A stretch of DNA of 64,000 bases, taken from NCBI RefSeq assembly GCF_019703515.2, contig NC_059374.1, forward strand, positions 18,204,595 through 18,268,594. The letters run 5' to 3'. Below are positions 14,067 through 22,949 of the stretch, one piece after another. Below the pieces are notes generated by a model. That model was not told the DNA's origin. It did no database searches and saw only the letters and a list, made by a program, of their open reading frames with translations. Source of the DNA: Myxocyprinus asiaticus (lineage: Eukaryota > Chordata > Actinopteri > Cypriniformes > Catostomidae). The position numbers and the translations under genes were made by a program. Every line of letters starts with the position of its first letter. Position 1 is the stretch's first letter.

Positions 14067-17000
14067 CATACATACAGTAGTGGCCAAAAATATTGGCACC
14101 CTTGGTAAATATGCGCAAAGAAGGCTGTGAAAAAAAATCTGCATTGTTTAGCCTTTTGATCTTTCATTAAAAAAAATCACAAGAATCTAACCTTTAATTG
14201 AAGTAAAACAGTTGAAACAGGGGAAATATCTCATTATTAAATAAATATTTTTCTCCAAAACGCATTGGCCACAATTATTGGCACCCTTTTATTCAATACT
14301 TTTTGCAACCTATACGAGTCTTCTCGTATAATGCCTAATGAGGTTGGAGAACACCTGGCAAGGGATCTGAGACCATTCGTCCATAGAGAATCTCTACAGG
14401 TCCTTCAGATTCAGAGGTCTATGTTTGTGGACTCTCCTCTTAGGTTCAGGTCAGTGGACTGGGATCGCCATGGCAGAACCTTGATTTTGTGGTCAGTGAG
14501 TTCATAATGCCATGTATCCGAACAAGATGTCCAGGACCTCTGGCAGAAAAACAGTCCCACAACATTAAAGATCCAGCACCACATTTAACCATGGGCACTG
14601 GGTGGTACTTCATCTCTGTGGGCGCTAAACCCATCTCTGGTGTTTGCTGCCAAAAAGCTCTTTTTTTTTCATCTGATCATATTTGAAGTTCCAGTAGTGT
14701 CTGGCAAACTGAAGATGCTTGATTTTGTTGATGGATGAGAGCAGAGGCTTTTTTTCTTGAAACCCTCCCAAATAACTTGTGGTGATATAGGTGATGTCTG
14801 ATTTTTTATTTATTTATTTATTTTTTTTTAGACTTTCTGACCCCCAAGACCCAACTAATTTCTGCAATCCTCCAGCTGTGATCCTTGAACCACTTGAACC
14901 ATCCTCCTCACTGTATGTGGAGACAGTATAGACACACGTCCTTTTCCAGGCCGAATCTTAAGATCTCCAGTTAATTAGAACTTGTTAATTATTGCCCTGA
15001 TGGTGGAAATGGGCATTTTCAATGCTATGGCTATTTTCTTACATTTACATTTATGCATTTGGCAGACGCTTTTATCCAAAGCGACTTGCAGTGCCCTTAT
15101 TACAGGGACAATCCCCCTGGAGCAACCTGGAGTTAAGTGCCTTGCTCAAGGACACAATGGTGGTAGCTGTGGGGATCGAACCACCAACCTTCTGCTTACC
15201 AGTTCAGTGCTTTAGTCCACTACACCACCACCACTTCTTATAGCCAAGAGCTCAACAACCTTTTGCCGCGCATCAGAACTATATTCTTTAGTCTAACCCA
15301 CTGTGACTGATGATTAAGGGAATTTGGCCTGTGTGTTACCTCATATTTATACTCCTGTAAAACAGGAAGTCATGGCTGAACAATTTCATGTTCCTCGTCA
15401 CCCAGGTGCACTAAAAAATGTAAAATATGAATGGGAATATACTTCAGATATATTTTACTCATAAGAATTTCTAGGGGTGCCAGTAATTGTGGCCAATTTT
15501 TAAAAAAATATATTTTTTTAATAATGAGAGATTTCCCCTCTTTCAATTGTTTTACTTCAATTAAACGTAAGATTTTTGTGAATTTTTTTGAATGAAAGAT
15601 CAAAAGGATAAACAATGCAGATTTTTTTTCACAGACTTCTTTGCTCATATTTACCAAGGGTGCCAATATTTTTGGCCACTACTGTATATACCCGTAATTG
15701 CAAAATAAGCATCACATTAACATAAACTCTCCACACAAACCAATCTCTCATATGTGGAAATGAGCGATCTGGTAATATTCCCCATACAGGTATTTACAGG
15801 TTAGTCTCCCTACACACAGACTAGAAGTCATTGTCACAAATGAAGCTCCCTGACCTCCAATAACAGAAGTCATCTGTGCGAAATGTTTTCAATGAGTGTA
15901 CAGAAAACAGCAATCTCAGACTAACACCCACCGATTCTAGCGTAGTTTTTAGTGACTGTGATTGCTCCCCTATGAATAGTTTGCAGTGAAATGAACATTT
16001 CGACTCTAATGACAAAGGAGATTGCATTTTTATGAGCCTTTATTGTTCTGTGACCTTTGGCTTCTCTCGGTAAACAGAAACTCGTCCCTGACTATATCCC
16101 CTTGGACATTTCTGTCGGCAGTCAGTTTCGATAAGAATACACTTATCCAATTTTTTTGCATGTTCTCCCGAGTCATAATGAGTGTTTATGTGTGAGGAGG
16201 GCTTTAAAGGTACAGTTCCCCCCAAAATGAAAATTCTGTATTTATTTACTCACTCTTGTTGTGACGAACCTGTATGACTTTCTTCTGTTGAGCACAAAAG
16301 GAGATGTTAGGTATTTATGTGTGGAAAAAAGATTGAGGCTGAAATTCTGCCTAACAGCTTTTGAGTTCCGAAGAAGAAAGAATGTGATATGGATTTGGAA
16401 CACATTAGGGTGAGCAAATGATGACAGAATTTTTCTTATTGGCTGAGCCATTCCCTTAAGTAATATTTGCTTAAATAAACGGCTCCCAGTGACACTCCTC
16501 ATCTTCTTGCACTCTCAAGACAAAACAGAGCTGATAGGAACAGTGGAACGGCAGACTTGTTGCCATGGAGACTGCAGGAGTGTGTGTGGTTAGTGATAAT
16601 GGAAGCAGTGGCCAAGACCTGATGGCTCACAGTGGTGTTGGTTTATCCCCAATTCAAGAGAGCAAGACAGCGTGACCTGTCTGTGCACACAGCAGCCTGT
16701 CTTACATCCCATTAGCCACTGCTGTGGGCAGGTCATAGAGATTTCAGTTCAATGGAGCTCGAGTGACGTGTGTTGCCATGTCTGCTTGCTTTTCCTAAAG
16801 TTGTTTAGAAGCCACTGGTTTGGGGAGCTTTTCAGTCACATTTTGGGGCTTGTAGATTGTATCGGGTAGGTCCTTTTGATTTACCATATTGGAGACCCAA
16901 GTATGTTGGGTTTTGACTCACAACAGGAAAAATTTAATAAAAATGTAACGTCCACATGATGGGTTTAGCTAAAAAAAAAAAAAAAAACGGTCCAGTAAGA

Positions 17001-20000
17001 AAAATATTTGCAAATGTTTAAGGGGCGAATTCACTAAACAGTTGCATCGCTTCTGTGTGTGGTATTTTGTATGTGTCTATATGTGTGTTTTGGTATATAT
17101 GGTTTACGTGTGTGTTTGTGTGTGTGTGTTTCTCTGTAACATCATGGAAAACTAGCAGAGGCAAATATCACACCTCACGCTCTCCCACATAGCAGCTTTT
17201 TGCTTCTATATCTCTTGCTCAGTAACGGCAGAGCTAATGGCTGATAGTGCTGCTCATTGAACCCTTCAAGAAACCATCAGGGAGGCTTTTACTGAGCCAG
17301 CTTGACTCTCCATAGATTGCTGTTTGGCTTTTACTTTTTAAAACAGCCAATCAAAGCTTGCTTTTTTGATGTTTTGTAAATAGACATTAGTGGCATGTAA
17401 GCGCTGTTCCAAATCATAGTGAGCTGCCTACCTAGACAGCATTTTAAGGCATCATCGGCATGCTCCTAGCATCTCCTAACATGCTCCTAAAGGGCTTTTC
17501 CAATATACCTTGCATTAGCCAAAATCTAAATGTAGCATTGTGTATCCTTTGTATTTAAGACTATCTCAGAATGCATTCTGTCGAGCTTACTGAATAAAAT
17601 AAATTATGTATTATGTGTTGACTATACTGTAAATATACTTCTATTACATTCAGTCCTGGGAAGTATTGATTAAAAACCATTCAGTCTAAATAAAAGTTGA
17701 CTATTTTACCAAATATTTGCCTGAATTATGTATTTTTAAGCTTAATACATTGTCACATTAATAGCTTAGCAACATGCTAATGTAAGATTTAACATTAAAT
17801 GAAAAACTAGTTAGAAATGTCAACATCTGTTTCATGCTGAAAAGTATCAGTAACAATAGTTCAATGTAACAGTTGGCTGTTTTAATCAGTATTTGTGTGT
17901 ACTCTGTATATTTAATGCTTATTAGTGTCTCCCATCGTTAGCTAAGCAACATACTAACATCAAACTCTATTGGAATCAATTGTCAAGTTTCTCATGAGCA
18001 TAACAGTGGTGCGCAGAGTTGTTGCCAGTGTAGAGTGTTTCAAATCAGTCAATTGTGGTTTCATTTCAGTGTTGCTTATGTAGACAGCTTAGTAGGTTTT
18101 GAAACCAAGCTCTAATGTTTTCTTTATTTGTTCATAAAATTAATTGTGTGCATCTTTTTCACAGTGCTGGAAAGGCATTATCCTAAGGAGGTACAGGACC
18201 TTTATGATGTCATGAGACGCTTTGCCAGGGTGGTGGGACCCATCGAGCACGACAAGTTCATCGAAAGCCATGCATGTGAGTATTTAACACTCCATTTACC
18301 AAGATATTATGATTTTGGTCTATCTTACCTTTCATAGGTTAATCTCCAGACTAGGTCTAAATTTTCTTTCTCAGCTGACTCGAGATCAGTCTGGCCCTGT
18401 ATTCTGTTGGTTAATGAGTGTTGGAACACAGATTGGGTTAGATGAACAAGCCCCCCATGTCATTGACTAGTGCTGTGTCTGAGTTCTGTCTATCTGCCCC
18501 AGTAGTTTGAATAAGCATGGGTGAAAAGTTCACAGCTCATCTGCTCTTTCTCTCTCACTCTCTCTTTCTTTATGTCTCTCGTTTACAGTGGAGTTTGAGC
18601 TGAGAAGAGAGATCCGCAGACTGCAGGAGTACAGGAGTGAGGGAATTCAGTCCTTCTGCGGTAAGACCAGCTAGAGATGCACCTTCCCTCACTGACACAT
18701 TATGGGAACTAACCTGAATAAAAAGGAGGTTAGATAAAAAGAATCACAGTCAGCAAAATATGATTATCAGGTTCATACATGGGTTTTTACAATTGAAAAT
18801 CTTTACCTATGGTCATTCTAAACCCTGGGTTAATGTAATCTTTGGTTATCTTGTTCCATGCTTCACACTGTTCATACTTTACCCTGAGCTTGTAATCTTT
18901 TGCTAAGCAGCTGACTGTAACATTCTAAAAAATCGAAACTTACCTTTGACATCACAAAAGCGGTGCCTGCTGTGAGCAGAGTTCTATAACCAAGGGTTAA
19001 AAGCAGTGCCAGCGCTCTTTTAAAAAACTTTCCTTAACTTGGGGTTAAAAATGTTAACCCAGGTTTAAAATTTATGTTAAACCAGGGTTAAAATTGGCCT
19101 GCTGTTACAAATGATGCTAACCCAGGGTTAAAAATGATGCTAACTGCAGAGTATTTCACTATAAAACCATACAAAGCTGCCTACTGTAGAGCAGTTTTAT
19201 AAACCAAGATTAAAAGCTATGCTAATGTTCCTTAACCCGGGTTTAAATATGGTCTTAATGTATGGATTAAAATTATGTTGTCCCAGGGTTAAAAGTGGCC
19301 TTAACCTGTGGTTAAAAATTATGCTAACCCAGGGTTAAAAGTGGCTTTAACCTGGGGTTAAAATTTATGTGCATAATGAAAAGTCCTACAGAGTATTTCA
19401 CTATACAACTGAGAGATCCATCTGAATATGAAGCCCACTAACTACATTCAACTTGTTTTTTTATTGTAATAATAAAGTGTCACATTTAGAGAGTTTTATT
19501 GCTTTGATCAGAGCTGATCTGAAACATGTCGCCTCTGGATTTCAGGTGCTAAGGTTTACGAGCGTGTGAAGCGGATGCGAGAGGATGAGCGCAGGAAGAG
19601 GAACATGTTGTGTGACGTCCTGCAGTACATTCACGACTCCCGCACATGTCAACAGTGGCTACACAAACAGGCTGCCATGTAAGCCCTTCATCATCCTCTT
19701 CTTCACTCCTTAACTTTTGCACACTTTATACATCTCACTCATTGTACAGTACAATTAATTCAGCTTCCACCACTTACCATAGGAGTGTATTCAAGTTTTT
19801 GTGAATAATTTCAGCCTTTATAATCTCTTGCTAAATATGCAGAAATATAGAGACTGTCATTTTGGTTGTTTTTATATGTTGTCACAACAGTCAAGTGGGA
19901 GAAGGCAGAGCTTTCATAAAATGCAGTATTTCCAAGTTATAATTATGAGTTCAACAGACGTGAACGGTTTGTATTACTTGTTTAGTAACTTGTAATTGCT

Positions 20001-21468
20001 GTAATTCTGACATGATGTGATCGCACCATAACTAAAAGCAATGATGCATGTACAAGCATCTATTCCATTCCAATATTTGCATAATTAATTTTTATTTGTC
20101 TTTGGTATCTTACATTTTTTTGTCTATTTATAATTAGCCAATTAAATTGATAAATAGATGTAAGATACAAAAGACCAATCTGAACCAAAATATACGTAAA
20201 GGTAGAGAGAGAGAGAGAGAGTTTGATAATCAAACGCCCTCTCTCTCTGTCTCTCCCTGTATGTGTATTTTCGGTTCAGTCATAATCATTTTACATAATC
20301 AACTATTCTTTTGATGTCTTGCAAGCACTGGTATTTCCCTCAAGAAATGTAAATCCAGTTATGCTTCATCTACTATTTATTTTATTTTTTTTGGTCATAT
20401 GTGTGATTTAGTCTGAGCTCTCTTTCTGTCCATTGGCCCTCAGTGTATTCTCATTCAGACAGCTTGTGGAGGTTTGTGCTGTCCGATTGTGTTTTTGCAG
20501 CTGTGTGCCAGCTTAAAAAAATTTAGTGTAGTAATTCAGCAAAAAGTAGACAAACTTAAGTGACTGAAGATTTAGAGTCTCTCTTTTGTGTGCTGAGAAC
20601 CCCGAAAGCCCTAGCCAGTCTTTTTCTAGACATTTTGAAAGCACTGGTTAGGTAATGTTTTGTTGAAGACTGTCTGTGTACCTCTCTTTCAGCGATGCTG
20701 GAATAACCCCTGTGGTCACCACCATAATTACCTCAGGTACAATGCTGCTTATTTCCACTATTTTTCACATTCTGTCTCCTTTCCTCTTCTAAGCCCTCTT
20801 TATCCTTCTCTGTTATGTCCTTTTTAGCCGTGTAGCCACAGGCTCAAAAACTCAATCTGGTTTCTGAGATGCACTGCTGTAAATACACACAAAAAAAAGG
20901 AAGCCACACATAATGTCTTCACTCATATCTACTACTCCTGCCAGCTATAACTTTGAAAGCATATAACTATGTACACAGCTAATCACAATCTTGGGCTTTT
21001 TATAGACATACCTTGTTAAAGATGAAGTGTGTCATTTCTGCACCACTAACAAAATTATTAAATAAAATAATTACAGTACTGTTTTGATCTTTTAATCCAC
21101 AGGCAGAAGAAGTGCACCTCCTCTTAACCTAACAGGGCTTCCCGGCACAGAGAAACTCAACGAGAAAGAGAAAGAGGTTTGGCAAACATGACTTTACTAC
21201 CAGCGCGAGCTCATTTTGCAGACATCTGCCTCTTTGATATAATATAATGGATCATAAATGACTCTCTCATAATTTCCCTCAGTTATGTCAGGTGGTTCGT
21301 CTGGTGCCTGGGGCGTATCTGGAGTACAAACAAGCCCTGCTGAACGAGTGCCGACGGCAGGGGGGTCTGCGACTGGCACAGGCCCGATCGCTCATTAAGA
21401 TAGATGTCAACAAGACACGCAAAATCTACGATTTCCTTATCAAAGAGGGCTACATCAATAAGGCTTAG
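555..21468 (+). CDS. tada2a: Transcriptional adapter 2-alpha (ADA2a), 15 coding exons
   Basis: ADA2a is a nuclear adaptor that binds GCN5/PCAF acetyltransferases in histone acetyltransferase complexes (ATAC, and SAGA-type assemblies) and stimulates nucleosomal acetylation. Joining exons 555-579, 4422-4528, 4621-4680, 5015-5106, 7015-7178, 7931-8019, 8157-8229, 9337-9400, 13882-13925, 18165-18275, 18589-18660, 19546-19678, 20693-20736, 21103-21176 and 21283-21468 gives 1338 nt, that is 445 residues plus TAG; human ADA2a is 443. All introns are GT-AG and every phase closes. A ZZ zinc finger spans about residues 12-65 (C17, C20, C31, C34, C42, C45, H55, H59). A SANT/Myb-like domain spans about 70-122 and a SWIRM domain about 358-445. 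The start MDRL matches the family. No frameshift or lost zinc ligand is seen, so the gene looks functional. Introns 1, 4, 8 and 9 carry most of the inserted elements. Confidence 0.97.
705..893. repeat. Quasi-palindromic accat/atggt repeat cluster in tada2a intron 1
   Basis: Short units with accat or its complement atggt recur about every 20-40 bases (for example gtaccatg, aatatggta). Because the unit is close to self-complementary, the tract can fold on itself. A second, larger cluster with a related unit is at 32.1-32.6 kb. Confidence 0.6.
1304..1334. repeat. (TA)n microsatellite
   Basis: An uninterrupted run of about 15 TA units lies directly before a Tc1-like element starting at 1338. Confidence 0.95.
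1338..2148 (+). mobile_element. 5' half of a Tc1/mariner transposon with transposase start
   Basis: The element begins after a TA dinucleotide with cagtgcatctggaaagtatt. A 107-residue frame at 1741-2064 starts MKSKELSVDLRDRI and holds the paired helix-turn-helix DNA-binding region of a Tc1 transposase, ending with TTISAALH just before a TAA. The coding sense continues at about 2065-2130 (GRVARRKPLLSKRH). The DDE catalytic part and the right terminus are missing: the copy stops at about 2148, next to another Tc1-like element. It is a dead fragment in tada2a intron 1. Confidence 0.88.
2168..2600 (+). mobile_element. Second Tc1-like transposon fragment
   Basis: The fragment begins after TA with caccgatcagccacaacatt. 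The frame at 2369-2635 (VGARRAGLSISVTVDLLGFS, later SERQFCGWKCLVDERRQQRM) is the N-terminal helix-turn-helix part of a different Tc1-like transposase subfamily from the copy on its left. The catalytic domain and right end are missing. A copy of the same transposase region occurs at 61134-61327. Confidence 0.82.
2640..4421. other. Rest of tada2a intron 1: AT-rich with one GC-rich block
   Basis: This is mostly AT-rich intron sequence with poly(A) runs (for example 3960-3979) and no coding sense. A GC-rich block at about 3140-3260 stands out. It contains the small palindrome ccgggacttttcccgg and repeats of gggctgc/ggccg, and may be the remnant of an inserted element. No terminal repeats were identified. 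Confidence 0.5.
4422..4528 (+). CDS. tada2a: tada2a coding exon 2 (residues 9-44, ZZ finger part 1)
   Basis: The acceptor is ctttacag and the donor gtgggt. The exon carries the first ZZ zinc ligands, CRGC (17-20), C31, C34 and C42, and ends in phase 0. Confidence 0.96.
4621..4680 (+). CDS. tada2a: tada2a coding exon 3 (residues 45-64, ZZ finger part 2)
   Basis: This 60-nt exon begins after atcaaaacag and ends before gtaaga. It holds the last zinc ligands C45, H55 and H59 of the ZZ finger (CFTRGYEYKKHQSDH). The preceding intron is only 92 nt. Confidence 0.96.
5015..5106 (+). CDS. tada2a: tada2a coding exon 4 (residues 65-95, start of SANT)
   Basis: The acceptor is tttctag and the donor gtcagt. 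The exon encodes the first SANT helix with W75 and the conserved stretch EAVMDCGFGNW. It ends in phase 2, splitting the W95 codon. Confidence 0.96.
5632..6730. mobile_element. Non-autonomous piggyBac-type element with TTAA duplication
   Basis: The element lies in tada2a intron 4 and is bounded by TTAA at 5628-5631 and 6731-6734. The left end, ccttcctttcctgtttggtc, is an imperfect inverted match of the right end, gatcagaataggaagg. A second inverted match lies just inside: catttttgaccg at the left and cggtcaaaaatg at the right. The interior has further copies of the gtcaaaa/ttttgac motif and A-runs but no coding frame. Exact TTAA duplication with short terminal repeats is the piggyBac superfamily hallmark; Kolobok elements share TTAA and are the alternative. 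Confidence 0.75.
7015..7178 (+). CDS. tada2a: tada2a coding exon 5 (residues 95-150, rest of SANT)
   Basis: The exon follows a T-rich tract ending in tcag and stops before gtaagt. It encodes the SANT recognition part (TKTKEEC, then HYMKNFINNPLF) and a linker ending near ADTAIPFK. It ends in phase 1. Confidence 0.96.
7179..7930. other. tada2a intron 5, no recognised element
   Basis: This is AT-rich intron sequence. I recognised no repeat family, coding sense or structured RNA in it. Confidence 0.6.
7931..8019 (+). CDS. tada2a: tada2a coding exon 6 (residues 150-179)
   Basis: The exon runs from tttctttcag to gtgagt and encodes the highly conserved DDPPRP and SRDMAGYMPARADF motifs of the central ADA2 region. 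It ends in phase 0. Confidence 0.97.
8157..8229 (+). CDS. tada2a: tada2a coding exon 7 (residues 180-203)
   Basis: The exon runs from taattag to gtaagt and encodes the acidic block EFDNYAEWDLKDIDFVDDDS of the central ADA2 region. It ends in phase 1. Confidence 0.97.
8230..9336. other. tada2a intron 7 with a SINE/L2 tail remnant
   Basis: This is AT-rich intron sequence. At about 8712-8775 (tcatttagcagacgctttca, then ccaaagcaacttac) it carries the reverse complement of the 3' tail shared by the SINE at 15.0 kb and the L2-type LINE at 24.4 kb. Nothing else was recognised. Confidence 0.6.
8712..8775 (-). repeat. 3' tail fragment of an L2-tailed SINE or L2 LINE
   Basis: The segment matches, in reverse orientation, the tail with ggataaaagcgtctgc found at 15.04 kb and 24.44 kb. 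It is too short to tell SINE from LINE. Confidence 0.6.
9337..9400 (+). CDS. tada2a: tada2a coding exon 8 (residues 204-225)
   Basis: The exon runs from gatgcag to gtatgt and encodes VVDIYHSRLKERQRRKK, a basic helix conserved in ADA2. It ends in phase 2 and is followed by the largest gene-internal gap but one (about 4.5 kb). Confidence 0.96.
9401..11581. other. Left part of tada2a intron 8, mostly unassigned
   Basis: No coding sense was seen. A block of more balanced composition at about 9600-9910, around ttaatgcgcattaatgagg, differs from the surrounding AT-rich DNA and could be a conserved non-coding element; this is inference from composition only. The rest holds A-runs and no recognised element. 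Confidence 0.4.
11582..11815 (-). mobile_element. tRNA-derived-type SINE copy (family with 30.05 kb copy), minus orientation
   Basis: The copy begins with a T-run, which is the poly(A) tail read on the other strand, followed by ttctccccaatttggaatgc. It is the reverse complement of the right half of the copy at 30055-30470; both carry the ggcggaggacgaatctcagt block or its complement. The tRNA-like head is absent, so the copy is 5'-truncated. It lies in tada2a intron 8. Confidence 0.65.
11911..13660. repeat. Old dispersed repeat split by a TTAA element
   Basis: The two outer parts, 11911-11955 and 13273-13660, match a continuous copy at about 54380-54745. Shared landmarks are atgacacac followed by acacagtcga, aaaatcaatagttttat (13355) and gtaatgttgtgattcacctc (13514). 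The interruption is the TTAA-bounded element at 11960-13268. Confidence 0.6.
11960..13268. mobile_element. TTAA-bounded non-autonomous DNA transposon
   Basis: The element is bounded by TTAA at 11956-11959 and 13269-13272. The left terminus, agctacactatgtaactttt, pairs with the right terminus, aaacttacatagtgcagct. No transposase frame is present; the 96-residue minus frame inside is not recognisable. The TTAA duplication points to the piggyBac or Kolobok superfamily. It lies in tada2a intron 8, inside an older repeat. Confidence 0.75.
13882..13925 (+). CDS. tada2a: tada2a coding exon 9 (residues 225-240)
   Basis: This 44-nt micro-exon follows tctttaag and precedes gtaaga. It encodes IIRDHGLINLRKF, nearly identical to the human protein, and ends in phase 1. 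Confidence 0.95.
14006..14062. repeat. (TA)n microsatellite
   Basis: About 28 uninterrupted TA units are followed by tacatacatacata. The tract directly adjoins the Tc1-like element starting at 14075. Confidence 0.95.
14075..15684 (-). mobile_element. Tc1-like transposon with IR/DR termini and decayed transposase
   Basis: The element is flanked by TA (14073-14074 and 15685-15686) and has inverted repeats of about 210 bp at 14075-14286 and 15475-15684. Each arm has two direct-repeat motifs: the outer contains tggccaaaaatattggcacc, the inner contains tggccacaattattggcacc. This is the IR/DR design of Sleeping Beauty-type elements. Transposase sense is on the minus strand; 14446-14634 encodes LMLWDCFSARGPGHLVRIHG, the catalytic-domain block. 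Stops and frameshifts break the rest and no full frame exists. A SINE is inserted near the arm distal to the coding remnant. The element lies in tada2a intron 9. Confidence 0.88.
15039..15238 (-). mobile_element. tRNA-derived SINE with L2-type 3' tail
   Basis: On the minus strand this has a tRNA-like head with box A-like tagtggactaaagc and box B-like ggtggttcgatcccc, then a body (ttgagcaaggcacttaact), then a tail ggataaaagcgtctgccaaa ending in aaatgtaaatgt. The tail is the same as that of the L2-type LINE at 24.44 kb, so the SINE probably uses L2 reverse transcriptase. It is inserted in the Tc1-like element at 14075-15684. Another copy is at 48809-48995. Confidence 0.8.
15687..18164. other. 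Right part of tada2a intron 9
   Basis: The region holds one dispersed repeat at 16207-16460 and otherwise unassigned sequence. About 16500-16870 is less AT-rich and has no repeat signature. A GT-rich tract lies at 17050-17135. No coding sense was found. Confidence 0.5.
16207..16460. repeat. Abundant cyprinid-type palindromic repeat (family B), copy 1
   Basis: The copy has the landmarks aaaatgaaaattctg, tttactcactc and cctgtatgactttcttctg, and its right half (gggtgagcaaatgatgaca) is roughly the reverse complement of its left half. Other copies lie at 34.74, 39.88, 52.30, 52.94 and 62.95 kb. It is probably a non-autonomous DNA transposon. Confidence 0.6.
18165..18275 (+). CDS. tada2a: tada2a coding exon 10 (residues 240-277)
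   Basis: The exon runs from tttttcacag to gtgagt and encodes ERHYPKEVQDLYDVMRRFAR and then the EHDKFIESHA block. It ends in phase 1. Confidence 0.97.
18589..18660 (+). CDS. tada2a: tada2a coding exon 11 (residues 277-301)
   Basis: The exon runs from cgtttacag to gtaaga and encodes a charged helical segment EFELRREIRRLQEYRSEGI. It ends in phase 1. Confidence 0.96.
18826..19370. repeat. aaccctgggtt/aacccagggtt palindromic repeat cluster in tada2a intron 11
   Basis: The near-palindrome aacccagggtta or its variants recurs at least eight times (for example 19054, 19079, 19117 and 19325), often within gctaacccagggttaaaa. Unit spacing is irregular, so this is a diverged array or a fold-back element rather than a clean tandem repeat. 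Confidence 0.6.
19546..19678 (+). CDS. tada2a: tada2a coding exon 12 (residues 301-345)
   Basis: The exon runs from atttcag to gtaagc. It encodes a basic, coiled-coil-prone segment rich in E, R and K, then LQYIHDSRTCQQWLHKQA. It ends in phase 2. This is one of the less conserved parts of the protein. Confidence 0.95.
19679..20692. other. tada2a intron 12, no mobile element recognised
   Basis: This intron is AT-rich, with a short (GA)n/(CT)n pair at 20203-20221 and 20239-20258 that are inverted complements of each other. No coding sense or known repeat was recognised. Confidence 0.5.
20693..20736 (+). CDS. tada2a: tada2a coding exon 13 (residues 345-360)
   Basis: This 44-nt exon runs from ctctttcag to gtacaa and encodes the variable linker IDAGITPVVTTIITS before the SWIRM domain. 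The assignment rests on phase closure with both neighbours more than on conservation. Confidence 0.88.
21103..21176 (+). CDS. tada2a: tada2a coding exon 14 (residues 360-384, start of SWIRM)
   Basis: The exon follows tccacag and encodes GRRSAPPLNLTGLPGTEKLN, then EKEKE. Its donor, gtttgg, is the weakest in the gene, and the following intron is only 106 nt. It ends in phase 0. Confidence 0.95.
21283..21468 (+). CDS. tada2a: tada2a coding exon 15 (residues 385-445 and stop, SWIRM)
   Basis: The exon begins after ccctcag and encodes most of the SWIRM domain, including RLVPGAYLEYKQALLNEC and KIDVNKTRKIYDFLIKEGY. The TAG stop is at 21466-21468. Confidence 0.97.
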   Translation, partial: LCQVVRLVPGAYLEYKQALLNECRRQGGLRLAQARSLIKIDVNKTRKIYDFLIKEGYINKA

Positions 21469-21650
21469 CTTTTATTAAACTGCTCCAAGGACATCTGATG
21501 AAGAAACAGGCTCATTGTAGATCATTCATGTTCAGAATGAGCAACAAATAGATTTTAAGTGTACTGGTTATATGTAATGTGTTCCATGTAATTAATTCTA
21601 TGTTGAACTGCACCTGTTTGTTATTAAAAAACTGGGTGCTTCTTTATGGT
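21469..21650 (+). promoter_or_regulatory. tada2a: tada2a 3' untranslated region with poly(A) signal
   Basis: The 3' untranslated region follows the TAG stop. An ATTAAA poly(A) signal lies at 21623-21628, followed by GT-rich sequence (gtttgtgttc) typical of a downstream element. This predicts a short 3' UTR of about 180 nt. Confidence 0.6.
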
Positions 21651-22541
21651 TTGTGTTCAGTACTATTGTGTTTTTTGTTGTGATCTTAGACTGCTGCTGT
21701 TTGTGCCAAGGATAATCTGACTCCTTGGCACTGTAACATTAAAACAGTGATTTAATTTCCTTTTTTTTGCCTATGTGTTTATTAATTCAAAGATTAATTT
21801 TTAAACTCTGGAATTGTTGTCTACAGTGCATGGCAAAATATTTTGAAACTCCTAACACTTAATACATTTTGCTGTGTAACAACAATTGTCTTGTCTGCTG
21901 CTTTCGACACAGTGAACCACCAGATTCGCCTGGGCAACACAGGAACTGCGCTTGGATAGTTTGAGTCATACCTCACAGGCAGATCCTTCAAGGTCACCTG
22001 GAGAGGAGAGGTGTCCAAGTCACACCAGCTGACCACTGGTTTTCCTCAGGGATCAGTGCTTGGACCTCTCCTCTTCTCAATCTACACAACATTACGCTGA
22101 CCTATCATTAAGGCACATTAAGGTTTTTCCTACCACTGCTACGCAGATGATACACAGCTCTATCTGTCGTTGCAGCCTGGTGACCCCACCGTCTCAGCTC
22201 AAATCTCTGCCTGCTTCACAGAGATATCGGCCTGGATGAAGCAAAGTTACCTTCAGCTCATCCTTGCCAAAACAGAACTCCTCGTGATCACATCCAGCCA
22301 GTCTGTTGACCAAACCTCTCTATTCATCTTGGATCAACTACTCTAACGCCAACCAGGACAGCCCGGAACCTGGGTGTTGTGAGCGATGACCAGTTTAAAT
22401 GTCAACATCTCATTAACCGCCTTGTCTTGCAGGTTTGCGCTTTACAGCATCAGGTAAATTAGACCTTTCCTGTCTGTATGTGCTGCACAGCTCCTGGTCC
22501 AAGCTCTGGTCATTTCGAGACTGGACTTCTGTAATGCCCTG

Positions 22542-22949
22542 TTGTCAGGCCTCCCAGCTAGCATGATTAAGCCACTGCAGTTGGTCCAGGACGCTGCAGA
22601 GCATCTGGTCTTCAGTCAGCCAAAGACAGCTCACCTCACCCTTCTCTTGATTTCATTCCACTGTTTACCTGTAGCTGCCCAAATCAAATTCAAGGCTTTG
22701 TCTCTGGCCTTCATGACAGCCAAAGGAACAGCACCCTCTTATTTCAATTCACTCCTACAGGTCTATGTCTCAACTTGCTCTCTGCGGACGATGAACGAGT
22801 GGCGCCTGGTGGACAAGTCGCAAAGAGGCACAAAGTCCATTTCACAATCATTCACTCTCTCTGTTCCTCTGTGTTCCTCCACACGATCAGCATTCAAGAA
22901 ACGGCTGAAAACACATCTGTTCCGTGAGCACTTATCCAATCCACACTAA
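22542..22949 (+). pseudogene. C-terminal reverse-transcriptase remnant of the L2-type LINE
   Basis: This 135-residue open frame carries the conserved region that follows the polymerase domain in L2/CR1-type LINEs. It is the longest intact piece of the element. Residues 1-24 (SGLPASMIKPLQLVQDAAEH) and the end (KTHLFREHLSNP) are the most typical. It is not a host gene. Confidence 0.8.

Noticed and set aside
22542..22949. Possible host gene
   Set aside because: The sequence is the C-terminal part of an L2-type reverse transcriptase and sits in line with a YADD motif and an L2 tail.
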